From NCBI RefSeq assembly GCF_000743945.1, contig NZ_CP009238.1, forward strand, positions 1,612,001-1,676,000: DNA of 64,000 nt, given 5' to 3'. This DNA comes from Basilea psittacipulmonis DSM 24701. Lineage in GTDB: Bacteria > Pseudomonadota > Gammaproteobacteria > Burkholderiales > Burkholderiaceae_B. The notes beneath the pieces were generated by a model. The model made no database searches and was not told the origin of the DNA. It was given only the letters and a program-made list of their open reading frames with translations. The position numbers and the translations under genes are program-made. This document shows, in pieces, positions 14,022 through 21,883 of the stretch (the first letter of the stretch is position 1; each line of letters opens with the position of its first letter).

Positions 14022-14828
14022 ATGAACATTCAAATTTCTAATACTAATATACGCCAAAACGAATATGGCTTATTTTCATTAAACGACCTACACAAAGCCT
14101 CTGGTAAAGAAAAGCGACATCAGCCAAGCAACTGGCTTTCAACTCAACAAACCATCGAATTAATTAAAGAATTGCAAGCTCCTGTAATTCAAGGAGCTGA
14201 ACAAAATCAACAGGTTATACAAGTTAAAAACGGTATCGGCACATTCGTCTGCAAAGAGCTGGTTTATGCTTACGCGACTTGGATTTCAGCTAAGTTCTTT
14301 CTACTAGTTATTCGCACTTTTGACCAAGTAGCTTCAGGGTCATACTCCCTCACCCCTGCCCAAAAACAAACAATCCGTGAGGCAGTTAAGCTTAGAAATA
14401 AATATACTGGTGAACATTGGCAGACAATCTATGATAAATTGCATACGCGTTTCAGGGTCAACACTTACCACGAAATCCTAGCGAGCGATTTTGAAAACGC
14501 ACTACAATTCTTAGGCGTGGGTCGTCAGCCTGTTCCTACAACCAAACCTGCAACACCCAAAGGCGTATTTATCTCGTATGATCTACTGGAGAGTATTGGC
14601 TATGCGGTACTGAATGGCATGAGGTTAAAGAATTATGTCGAGCCCATGTACCAAGGACTTCGCTCATTACGCCTAGACCCTGAAGGCAGTTTGCGTACGT
14701 TGCTATATGAAACCGATATAACTTACGAGAGAGTCTGGAAGTTTATTCAGGATAACCGCCAAGAGAACTGGCGACTAACCCATGAAGTCCCGTCTTATCA
14801 TTACACGGTTAAAATGATTCAGGACTAA
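14022..14828 (+). CDS. KilA-N domain protein (antirepressor-type)
   Basis: 268 residues. The N-terminal ~100 residues are a KilA-N DNA-binding domain: NIRQNEYGLFSLNDLHKASGKEKRHQPSNWLSTQQTIELI, then GIGTFVCKELVYAYATWISAKFFLLVIRTFD. The C-terminal part (about 115-268) is unassigned and includes RLKNYVEPMYQGLRSLRLD. KilA-N proteins in this position act as antirepressors or host-lethal regulators. SD AGAGG about 9 nt upstream. Plausibly regulated post-transcriptionally by the structured region in front of it. Confidence 0.88.
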   Translation: MNIQISNTNIRQNEYGLFSLNDLHKASGKEKRHQPSNWLSTQQTIELIKELQAPVIQGAEQNQQVIQVKNGIGTFVCKELVYAYATWISAKFFLLVIRTFDQVASGSYSLTPAQKQTIREAVKLRNKYTGEHWQTIYDKLHTRFRVNTYHEILASDFENALQFLGVGRQPVPTTKPATPKGVFISYDLLESIGYAVLNGMRLKNYVEPMYQGLRSLRLDPEGSLRTLLYETDITYERVWKFIQDNRQENWRLTHEVPSYHYTVKMIQD

Positions 14829-14867
14829 AAGCTCAGACCACCCGCTTACCCACCTAGGTGAGCGGGC

Positions 14868-15869
14868 TTAGCTATCCAACCTATCCAACATCTCCTCTGC
14901 TGACTCGCGATAATAAACATTTAACATTCGTGGATCGGAGTGCCCCATAACTTTCATTAGCTGTAATTGCGTAAACTTTTTAGAAAGCCGAGTGCAAGCA
15001 GTCGCCCTCAAGTCATGAAAAGTAAATCCTGACAATCCTGCCTTTTCTCTGGCAGTGCGAAAAAGTGCATCTCGAGTAGGAGAATATAATTTAAATACTA
15101 AATCATATTCACCAGTGACAGGTTCTAGCTGTTTCAAAATTTCCATTGCCTTTAAAGATAGCGGTACATCTCTAACCCCTGCATCTGTTTTAGCTTGACG
15201 GATATACGCTACTCTTCCCTTAATATCACACCACTTCAGGTCACAAATTTCACCGCTTCTCATTCCTGTTTCAAGCGAAAATAACATCGCACACGCCACT
15301 CTTGCTTTTGTAGTTAGTGGAGGTTTATCCGCCTGATACCCTAACGCATTACACATAATTGCTATCTCTTCATCTCTAACAATACGCTGACGGTGTGCGG
15401 GAGCTTGCGGTAACTTTAAAAATTGCCAAGGGTGTTCTTTGAGCCAAAACCATTCAGAAATGCAATACCTGAACACACCACTAAGCAGTCCATACTCTTT
15501 AAGTAGCGTTGACGATTTAATTCCTTGAGCTAATCGTTTATTTTTCCATTCATGGCCATCGTGGATATTGATATCCTCTAACGGTGTAGCTACTAGCCTA
15601 GGGAAGTCTCTGATAAGTTTTCTGATACGAATCTGCTCATTTCGACAGCCTCGTTTTTTAATACTCACCTCTCTCGCATATCTTTCTAAAGCTTGTAATA
15701 AAGTTTTGCCATAAGATCGTTCTCCTCTTTGCTCACTCAAACGCTCCTCAAGCTTTTCCCACCATTCCTTACATTCACGTTTAGTAGGTAGTGTTTTAGA
15801 GTACCAAGTTCCTCTAACTTTTCCACGAACTCGCCAATTACCTGAAGGTTGAATTTCATATCTTGCCAT
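14868..15869 (-). CDS. int: Tyrosine-family phage integrase
   Basis: 333 residues. Arm-binding-type N-terminus (MARYEIQPSGNWRVRGKVRGTWYSKTLPTKREC), core-binding domain to about 155, catalytic domain with Arg204 (MRSGEICDLKW), His285 and Arg288 (FHDLRATACTRL), His310 (GHSDPRML) and the nucleophile Tyr at 319/320 (NVYYR). It faces away from the adjacent tRNA-Leu, whose 3' end is the likely att core. Full length, so the prophage may still be mobile. No excisionase is certain; the small HTH at 12174 is a candidate. Confidence 0.96.
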   Translation of the reverse strand: MARYEIQPSGNWRVRGKVRGTWYSKTLPTKRECKEWWEKLEERLSEQRGERSYGKTLLQALERYAREVSIKKRGCRNEQIRIRKLIRDFPRLVATPLEDINIHDGHEWKNKRLAQGIKSSTLLKEYGLLSGVFRYCISEWFWLKEHPWQFLKLPQAPAHRQRIVRDEEIAIMCNALGYQADKPPLTTKARVACAMLFSLETGMRSGEICDLKWCDIKGRVAYIRQAKTDAGVRDVPLSLKAMEILKQLEPVTGEYDLVFKLYSPTRDALFRTAREKAGLSGFTFHDLRATACTRLSKKFTQLQLMKVMGHSDPRMLNVYYRESAEEMLDRLDS

Positions 15870-15941
15870 GTTATATCCTCTATATTTTTTTTAACCTTGT
15901 TTATTACTCTAATTAAAATAGCTAAAAAAAGGAAGAAAAAA

Positions 15942-15966
15942 TGTCAACTTTTTGTCAACTTTTTTT
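15942..15966. repeat. Tandem TGTCAACTTTT repeats: candidate integrase arm sites
   Basis: Two adjacent 11-bp copies (15942-15952 and 15953-15963) between the integrase start and the tRNA-Leu. Tyrosine integrases bind short direct-repeat arm sites near att cores, so this position fits. Not verified. Confidence 0.45.
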
Positions 15967-16027
15967 AATTTAGGTTAATTTTACTGTATAAATATACAGT
16001 AAATCAAGGATTTTAGGCAAAACAAAA

Positions 16028-16083
16028 AACCCTGTATTTTCAACTAATTGATTAAAAATCAACTGTTTAAAAATACAGGGTTC
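16028..16083 (-). terminator. Rho-independent terminator downstream of tRNA-Leu
   Basis: On the minus strand AACCCTGTATTTT (16083-16071) pairs with AAAATACAGGGTT, followed by a T-run. A smaller hairpin (TTGATT...AATCAA) sits in the loop. It terminates the tRNA-Leu transcript inside the prophage end or the att region. Confidence 0.75.
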
Positions 16084-16093
16084 TAATATTCGG

Positions 16094-16178
16094 TGGTGCC
16101 CAGGGCCGGAATCGAACCGGCACGCCTTGCGGCGGGGGATTTTGAGTCCCCTGCGTCTACCAATTTCACCACCTGGGC
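16094..16178 (-). tRNA. tRNA-Leu (anticodon CAA)
   Basis: 85 nt including encoded CCA. Acceptor GCCCAGG pairs with CCTGGGC; anticodon loop CTCAAAA gives CAA, reading UUG; long variable arm (CGCCGCAAGGCG) as in leucine tRNAs; T-loop GTTCGAT. Its 3' end abuts the prophage integrase side and probably forms the attachment core, with the gene kept intact. Confidence 0.96.
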
Positions 16179-16191
16179 TTAAAGATTTAGA

Positions 16192-16220
16192 ATTATACAC
16201 ATAAGTAAAAAACTTGTAAA
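16192..16220 (-). promoter_or_regulatory. Promoter of tRNA-Leu
   Basis: Minus strand TTTACA (16220-16215), 17-bp spacer, TATAAT (16197-16192), 14 bp before the tRNA 5' end. Confidence 0.8.
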
Positions 16221-16629
16221 GACCTGAACCAAAAAACAACATCTTTTTTATAAACACCTCATTATCTCCATACCCTCCTTACCCCATCACCGAACCAACA
16301 TCCACTTACCACTTCATCGCCACTACTTAAATCCTTATCCCACTTCACCATCCTTCTCACGTTTTTATTTCTGCATTATCTCCACCCCCATCCCTACCTC
16401 ATCACCGAACCAATATCCACTTACCACTTCATCACTCCTGTCTAAAACGTCTTCTCTTATCATTCATCTAATACTTACTTTTTTTTCATAACCCCATTTC
16501 AAACCATCATCAAACATCATCATCCCTCAACAGCCTTGCTTTCGTATCCTGACAAACTTATTTCACACCACTTCTTTGAATATTTTAAAGCGTGATAAAA
16601 TACGTGAGCTTACACATTACAAATAAATT
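16221..16629. other. C-rich, G-poor intergenic region with a ~63-bp imperfect direct repeat
   Basis: No supported gene. The plus strand is strikingly poor in G between about 16245 and 16560. Two ~63-bp similar segments occur at 16261-16320 and 16375-16437 (both ATTATCTCCA ... CATCACCGAACCAA ... TCCACTTACCACTTCATC), 114 bp apart. Region lies between the prophage-bearing tRNA and the O-acetylation genes. Confidence 0.65.
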
Positions 16630-18126
16630 ATGCCTATTTTATCGATAGAATTTGCACTATTTTTTCTGATTTTTTTCCCTGTTTACTGGCTATTTAGAAC
16701 ACATATAAAAGCTCAAAACATTCTCTTATTATTAGCCAGTTTGGCATGGTTAATCAGCATTAATTATTGGTTCGCTTTGGCTGTTTTAGGCTATGGATTA
16801 GGCATTCATTTTATTGCCAAACGCATTATTCAAAAAACACCTTTTGCTTTTACTGGCGGGGTCGTCAGTACATTACTGTTTTTATCGATTTTCAAATACA
16901 GTAATTTTTATATTGCGGATCTGCAGTCTTTACTTCAATCCAGTCAATTTAATTTAATGATGCCTTTGGGTATTTCATATTACTGTTTTCAAGGAATTTC
17001 TTATTTACACACCCTTAAAGAAAAAGGCAAAAAACAGGCAATGGGCTTAATTGAGACACTTTGCTTTTTTAGTTTTTTTCCTACCATTACCACAGGCCCG
17101 ATTTTAAGAGGCGATGATCTTAGACTCGATGCCAGCCAAGTTGATCCGATACGTCAAGAAGGGTTAAAAAAATCAAAAGGAAAATTTCTTTTTCCAGGGG
17201 CCGTTCAACAATTCACAAAAGCCAAAGAACGATTTCTCATACAACCTCATTTGGCCCTTGCTTACTTGCTTTTAGGAACGTTTAAGGTTTGGGTTTTGTC
17301 GTCATTTTTAGGCGACCAAATTGTAAATCCTATTTTTCAAAATCCTGCTCAATACACCGCATTTGAAGTATTAATCGGAATTTACGGTTATACGTTTGAA
17401 CTTTATTTTAACTTTTCAGGTTCGATTGATTTAGTCATTGGACTGGCTATGTTATTAGGATTCCAATTACCACCCAACTTTGCGATGCCTCTTATCGCCT
17501 CAAATTTAAGAGAGTTTTGGAACCGTTGGCATATCACACTTTCGACATGGATTCGAGATTATATCTACATTCCTCTCGGTGGCAATCGTTATGGCTTTAT
17601 CGCCATGGAGCTATTTCTTTTTATTGCCATGTTATTGTCTGGTATATGGCATGGATCGGGATGGAATTTTGCTTTATGGGGTGCTTTACACGGCATCGCA
17701 CTCATGTTATTAAACTTGGGAGATTATTTGCTAGGTGATGGTCCAGAACGTTTGAAATCAGGCAGACAAAAAGCACTACACACGCATACATGGGGCAAAC
17801 CGATAGCGATATTTTTTAATTTACAGTTTGTAGCGTTCACCTTTGTCATTTTTAATACTAATAATCTAGATGATGCTTGGTTGATTTTTTCCAGTCTGGG
17901 ACAAAATGTACTACAACCTCCCGACAGCCTGTTTGTTTGGACATTTGCGGTCATGGTACTAGGTCTCATTTTTTACCCATATTTAGCCAAATTATTTTAT
18001 GCATTTGTCCAATTTTTACAAGCCATACCCATGGTTCTTTGGATTTTACCGATTGCCCTGATTTTGTTTATCATCATTACTATAGCTCCCTCTGGGATAC
18101 CTAGTTTTATTTATGCCAATTTCTAA
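16630..18126 (+). CDS. MBOAT O-acetyltransferase, PatA/PacA/AlgI-like
   Basis: 498 residues with about ten to twelve membrane segments. The MBOAT family passes acetyl groups across the inner membrane to a periplasmic transferase. Key features: MGISYYCFQGISYL (about 117-131), the REFWNRWHITLSTWIRDYIYIPLGGNR motif (about 294-321) and LSGIWHGSGWNFALWGALHG, containing the conserved catalytic-type His of WHG. The two downstream genes encode periplasmic SGNH proteins, the arrangement seen for peptidoglycan O-acetylation (PacA/PacB/Ape1, PatA/PatB). Alginate-type acetylation is less likely because no alginate genes are present in the window. Confidence 0.9.
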   Translation: MPILSIEFALFFLIFFPVYWLFRTHIKAQNILLLLASLAWLISINYWFALAVLGYGLGIHFIAKRIIQKTPFAFTGGVVSTLLFLSIFKYSNFYIADLQSLLQSSQFNLMMPLGISYYCFQGISYLHTLKEKGKKQAMGLIETLCFFSFFPTITTGPILRGDDLRLDASQVDPIRQEGLKKSKGKFLFPGAVQQFTKAKERFLIQPHLALAYLLLGTFKVWVLSSFLGDQIVNPIFQNPAQYTAFEVLIGIYGYTFELYFNFSGSIDLVIGLAMLLGFQLPPNFAMPLIASNLREFWNRWHITLSTWIRDYIYIPLGGNRYGFIAMELFLFIAMLLSGIWHGSGWNFALWGALHGIALMLLNLGDYLLGDGPERLKSGRQKALHTHTWGKPIAIFFNLQFVAFTFVIFNTNNLDDAWLIFSSLGQNVLQPPDSLFVWTFAVMVLGLIFYPYLAKLFYAFVQFLQAIPMVLWILPIALILFIIITIAPSGIPSFIYANF

Positions 18127-18129
18127 GAT

Positions 18130-19437
18130 ATGAAACCAATAAAAATTATTATCTTCTATATCGTGATCATCGCTATTGCCATTCTGGCGACATGGTTTAG
18201 CCAGAATTCGATCAATACTTATTGGCAACAAACCTATCATACTGACAGCCCATTAAAATATTTAGATCAATACAAACTATGGCAGTTAGGTGCCGATCTT
18301 CAAGATTCTTTCCAATCTGTTGTTTCGCTTGATCGTGACCACCCATCTGACGTTTCTCCTCAAACAACTTCTGAATTTATTGCAAAAGAATCGCCTGTTC
18401 AAACTCATGTACAAAGTAGCGTCACTTCGACTGACCCTACGCGTTCCCCTATCCCTGGCATCCAAGCTCGCGATGGCGTACCGAAACACGATCAAGTTGT
18501 CACCACCTCTCCCATCACCGTAAAAAAATCACCTAACACTTACGCCCAAAAAAGTGTGGTTGAAGCATCCAAACCAGTTGCTTCTCAACCTACCTCACCT
18601 CAAAAACAAAATACTCTTAAAACTTCATCAAATAAAAATGATGATTTAATTGCTAAATTAGCAGCCAAAACCACCCCCTCTGTTCAACATCAAACAGATA
18701 CCAATACCCGCATCGCTCGTTCTAACCCCAGTGTTAATGAGGATCGCAACAAAACAGTGAATTCACCAATCACCTCTACAGATTCTCGTTTTTCTTCATC
18801 GAGTAAAGTAAATTTGCAAATGGGTGATAAGGTATTTTTTGCTGGGGATTCGTTAATGCAAGGCGTAGCACCATATATGCAACGTTGGCTAAAACAACAT
18901 CACAATATTGATTCCATCAATTTAAGCAAACAAAGTACAGGACTCTCATATCCTAATTTTTTTGATTGGCCCAGAACTATTGAAGATATCATTAATTCAG
19001 ATCGTTCTATTAAACTACTTGTTATCTTCTTAGGTCCCAATGATCCATGGGATTTTCCAGATCCTCATAAACGCGGACGATATTTAAAATTCCAATCAAA
19101 CGAATGGGAAAGCGTTTATTTATCACGTGTTGATCGAATATTAAATGTTTGCAGAAAAAATAATGTCAAAGTCATTTGGTTAGGTATTCCTTTTATGAAA
19201 AAAGACAAACTTAACAGTCAAATGACTTATCTAGATAAGCTATTGAAAGATTATTTGCAATCAAAAGTGATTTGGTTACCGACCAAGTTTTTATTAAGTG
19301 GCAACCAACCTAGTTATGCAGACAGCATCAAAATCAACGGTGAAAATGTAAAAATGCGTAGTAATGACGGCATTCACTTTACGCCCAAAGCTCAAAAAAT
19401 GATTGCTGAATATATTGAATCTTACCTACAGTTTTAG
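18130..19437 (+). CDS. Periplasmic SGNH (DUF459-type) O-acetyltransferase partner, PacB/PatB-like
   Basis: 435 residues, 3 bp after the MBOAT gene. N-terminal hydrophobic anchor (about 4-22, IIIFYIVIIAIAILATWF), then a ~180-residue Ser/Thr/Lys/Pro-rich linker, then an SGNH domain from about 230: FFAGDSLMQG with nucleophile Ser241, a GPNDPWD block and DGIHFTPKA with Asp413 and His416. Probably anchored in the inner membrane and acting in the periplasm on glycan strands using acetyl groups supplied by the MBOAT protein. The direction (transferase or esterase) cannot be decided by sequence alone. Confidence 0.85.
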   Translation: MKPIKIIIFYIVIIAIAILATWFSQNSINTYWQQTYHTDSPLKYLDQYKLWQLGADLQDSFQSVVSLDRDHPSDVSPQTTSEFIAKESPVQTHVQSSVTSTDPTRSPIPGIQARDGVPKHDQVVTTSPITVKKSPNTYAQKSVVEASKPVASQPTSPQKQNTLKTSSNKNDDLIAKLAAKTTPSVQHQTDTNTRIARSNPSVNEDRNKTVNSPITSTDSRFSSSSKVNLQMGDKVFFAGDSLMQGVAPYMQRWLKQHHNIDSINLSKQSTGLSYPNFFDWPRTIEDIINSDRSIKLLVIFLGPNDPWDFPDPHKRGRYLKFQSNEWESVYLSRVDRILNVCRKNNVKVIWLGIPFMKKDKLNSQMTYLDKLLKDYLQSKVIWLPTKFLLSGNQPSYADSIKINGENVKMRSNDGIHFTPKAQKMIAEYIESYLQF

Positions 19438-19439
19438 TC

Positions 19440-20801
19440 ATGAATATTTTTAAAAAACTTTTTTTCTTTATTATTATCTTGTCCATCACAGGCTTACAAC
19501 TGTCTTTTGCGGCCAATCTGATAGATTATGGCAGTAACAAAACGTGGATACAAAAATTACGTCAAATTAATAAAACAGGAAAGTTTCGTATTATTCAATT
19601 AGGCGATTCGCATACAGCAGCAGATTTTTTTACCGATGCCGTCAGAAAAACACTCCAACAACGTTACGGCAACGGAGGGATAGGATGGGTGTACCCCAGC
19701 AAGGTTTCAGCTCAACGTATTGCCGCTGTTCAATACAGTGGTGCTGAAAACTGGCATATACTCAGCAGTCGAAAAGACGAGACTCATTCGTTTCCGATGG
19801 GAGGCATATTAGCACACCCACAAGCAGGACAAGCCAGTATCATTCAACTGAATGACGAACACGAAACACAACAAATACAAGACGTTTCCATCAATGTTCG
19901 TCCCATTGATATGCGTCATCGACTCGTAGTCAAAGATGCAGATGGGCAGACCGCTTATTTAAAAGTGAATACCAAAAACCACCTTTGGCAGACGCTTAAA
20001 CTCAAAGCAAAATTCCCAATCGAAATTTCAACGGAATCTGCCACTGATTTGTTAGAAATAGGATTCATCAATATTGAACATTCACAACATGGCGTAGTGT
20101 TATCTCCCATGGGTATCAATGGTGCTCAATTAAGCGATGTATTTAAATGGCGTGATAACTGGTATAACGATTTAATCAAAGCTCAACCTGATTTAATCAT
20201 TCTTGCTTTTGGTACGAACGAAGCCGTCAATAAAAATCTTGGTATGGAGAAAACAGAAATTTTATGGTCTCGCGTCATTCAACAAATGAAAGAACGATTA
20301 CCTGATACCGCTATCCTTATCATTGGTGCCCCAGAATCACTATCTAAAATATATGGCAACTGCGGACGAAGAATGCCTTCTTTAAACAATGTCCAAGCGA
20401 TGCAACTCAGACTCGCTAAAAAACACCATTTATTATATTGGTCTTGGCAAAGTGCAATGGGTGGCAAATGCTCCATGAGAAAATGGATTAAACGTGGATT
20501 AGGCAGAAAAGACGGCGTGCATTTTACCGCTGCAGGTTATGAACGAGCAGGCAAAAACCTTGCTCAAGAAATCATAAAAAAAGTCTCTCATGATCCCATG
20601 GTTACATCAACACATCGCAATAAACCTCGCCAGATCAAAAAAGCGACTCCCGCTCAATCAAGCACAAAAGCCACTCGCACTCAATCAAGTGCTAAAACCG
20701 CTCACTCAAAAACCAGTGTTAAACCGAAAACTAATGCTAAAACGAGTGTTACACCCCATACAAAAACAAACACTCATAAACCCCAATCCTCTACAAAATA
20801 A
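19440..20801 (+). CDS. Secreted SGNH esterase, Ape1/PatB-like (peptidoglycan O-acetyl metabolism)
   Basis: 453 residues. Signal peptide (about 1-25, ...SITGLQLSFAA). SGNH motifs: IIQLGDSHTAAD with Ser57, GTNEA block near 260 and DGVHFTAAGY with Asp358/His361. A beta-rich insert (about 85-215) lies between blocks I and III, as in Neisseria Ape1, which carries a carbohydrate-binding-like insert. The C-terminal ~75 residues are a Lys/Thr/Ser-rich low-complexity tail. Starts 2 bp after the preceding gene; operon of three. Probably removes (or transfers) acetyl groups on MurNAc. Confidence 0.85.
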   Translation: MNIFKKLFFFIIILSITGLQLSFAANLIDYGSNKTWIQKLRQINKTGKFRIIQLGDSHTAADFFTDAVRKTLQQRYGNGGIGWVYPSKVSAQRIAAVQYSGAENWHILSSRKDETHSFPMGGILAHPQAGQASIIQLNDEHETQQIQDVSINVRPIDMRHRLVVKDADGQTAYLKVNTKNHLWQTLKLKAKFPIEISTESATDLLEIGFINIEHSQHGVVLSPMGINGAQLSDVFKWRDNWYNDLIKAQPDLIILAFGTNEAVNKNLGMEKTEILWSRVIQQMKERLPDTAILIIGAPESLSKIYGNCGRRMPSLNNVQAMQLRLAKKHHLLYWSWQSAMGGKCSMRKWIKRGLGRKDGVHFTAAGYERAGKNLAQEIIKKVSHDPMVTSTHRNKPRQIKKATPAQSSTKATRTQSSAKTAHSKTSVKPKTNAKTSVTPHTKTNTHKPQSSTK

Positions 20802-20830
20802 GATGTAAATCACACACGCTACATCTTATT
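20796..20830 (+). terminator. Terminator of the O-acetylation operon
   Basis: AATAAGATGTA / TACATCTTATT, 11-bp stem that includes the stop codon region, followed by a T-rich tract. Confidence 0.7.
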
Positions 20831-20913
20831 TTCTTTCTGTTTTACTTTATCTACCACAACCCTGCTAAACAGCATGCAGAAAAATATCTCAGCGACATTA
20901 ACACAAACTGTAT

Positions 20914-20942
20914 AAAAAAATCCGTCAACAAAAGTTGACGGA
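20914..20942 (-). terminator. Terminator of the minus-strand ribDE-acyltransferase operon
   Basis: TCCGTCAAC-AAAA-GTTGACGGA hairpin; on the minus strand it is followed by seven T. Confidence 0.88.
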
Positions 20943-20995
20943 AATTTTGTAAAAGATGAATTTAAGTTAGTCGCAATCTGCTACCGTTCCTATAG

Positions 20996-21883
20996 TTATT
21001 TAACAGATTGATCAGGTGCCAGATCCCCTTGCAATCGTTTCACCACACTTTCAGGTAGCAATCTTCTTTCTTTCTCGAAGTTAACCGCCGTTAAATAAGC
21101 GGCAAACGGAGTAATATGATCACGATCAGAATACGTAAATTCGCCATTTACCAATACATCAGGCGTATAAGGAGTGATATCCACCCAATAGACATTAGGT
21201 AAAGAAATAATCGTATTTTTAATTTTTTCATTACTTTCTTTTGAGAACTCAAATTTATGTATTGGTTTACCTCCCGGAATATATTTTTCTAATCCAAAAT
21301 ATGATAGTTGTCGATATTTTTTAGGATGATAACTAACTGTATATACATCTGAGAAAACATAAACGATCTTATCCTTAGATAGGTATTTAACGAATTCATA
21401 GAATTGTTGATAAAAATCAGGATGAATATATCGGTCTCGATTATTTCGGTCAAATACGGGATAATCGGCCGAATACAAATCATAGTAGTAGCTTAAAATC
21501 ACTACTTTATATTTTTTTATTGCTTCAAGATTATTTAAACAAACTGGATTATTAATAATCTCACCTTGAGCAGAAATAGGAAACTTACATTCCTCATCAT
21601 CGGAATTCAAATTCAAGAGTTTTACATTCCAACCTTCTTTTGAACCCACATAATTAAAGAAATAAGTCAAGTGTCCTGCATGAGAATCTCCTATTAACAG
21701 AACGTCTTTAGGATATTCATTTTTCACCCACAAATCCGTATGGGTGGGGGGGGGGTATTTCAAATTGTGCTTTAAGCTTGTTAAGCGTATAGGTATAACC
21801 CAATAATAAAACACTAGGCAAAAAGTAAAATAATAAAAGTGTCTTCTTAAATGAGAATTTCGTGTAGCGACATTTTTGCTCAA
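20996..21883 (-). CDS. C-terminal SGNH half of a frameshifted acyltransferase-3 gene
   Basis: This open frame holds an SGNH domain: VLLIGDSHAGHLTYFF (nucleophile Ser in GDSH) and SDRDHITPFAA (Asp/His pair) near the C-terminus. The frame overlaps the acyltransferase-3 gene by 167 bp in another frame; its formal start is a TTG inside that gene without a convincing ribosome site. The real SGNH coding part begins at the C10 tract (about 21755). Loss of one C, or gain of two, would fuse it to the upstream membrane domain, giving about 638 residues, the normal size for acyltransferase-3/SGNH fusions (OafB/OatA-like). As sequenced it is probably not translated efficiently. Confidence 0.75.
   Translation of the reverse strand: MSKNVATRNSHLRRHFYYFTFCLVFYYWVIPIRLTSLKHNLKYPPPTHTDLWVKNEYPKDVLLIGDSHAGHLTYFFNYVGSKEGWNVKLLNLNSDDEECKFPISAQGEIINNPVCLNNLEAIKKYKVVILSYYYDLYSADYPVFDRNNRDRYIHPDFYQQFYEFVKYLSKDKIVYVFSDVYTVSYHPKKYRQLSYFGLEKYIPGGKPIHKFEFSKESNEKIKNTIISLPNVYWVDITPYTPDVLVNGEFTYSDRDHITPFAAYLTAVNFEKERRLLPESVVKRLQGDLAPDQSVK

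Larger units (their letters stand above)
1..16110. mobile_element. Right part of a lambda-like temperate prophage in tRNA-Leu(CAA)
   Basis: Contiguous phage genes: TerL/TerS, replication initiator and helicase loader, Cro-like and CI-like regulators, Bet/YqaJ/SSB recombination genes, KilA-N and a tyrosine integrase whose gene lies next to the 3' end of a tRNA-Leu. The right boundary (attR) is inferred to lie in the tRNA 3' half, about 16094-16115, because tyrosine integrases commonly use tRNA 3' ends. The structural genes and attL lie left of the window, so the core repeat cannot be compared here. Host housekeeping-type genes begin right of the tRNA. Confidence 0.93.

Noticed and set aside
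21717-21883. Independent start for the SGNH protein within the acyltransferase gene
   Set aside because: The frame's start is TTG, lacks a ribosome-binding site, and its first ~43 residues have no match to SGNH proteins. The frameshift at the C10 tract is a better explanation.
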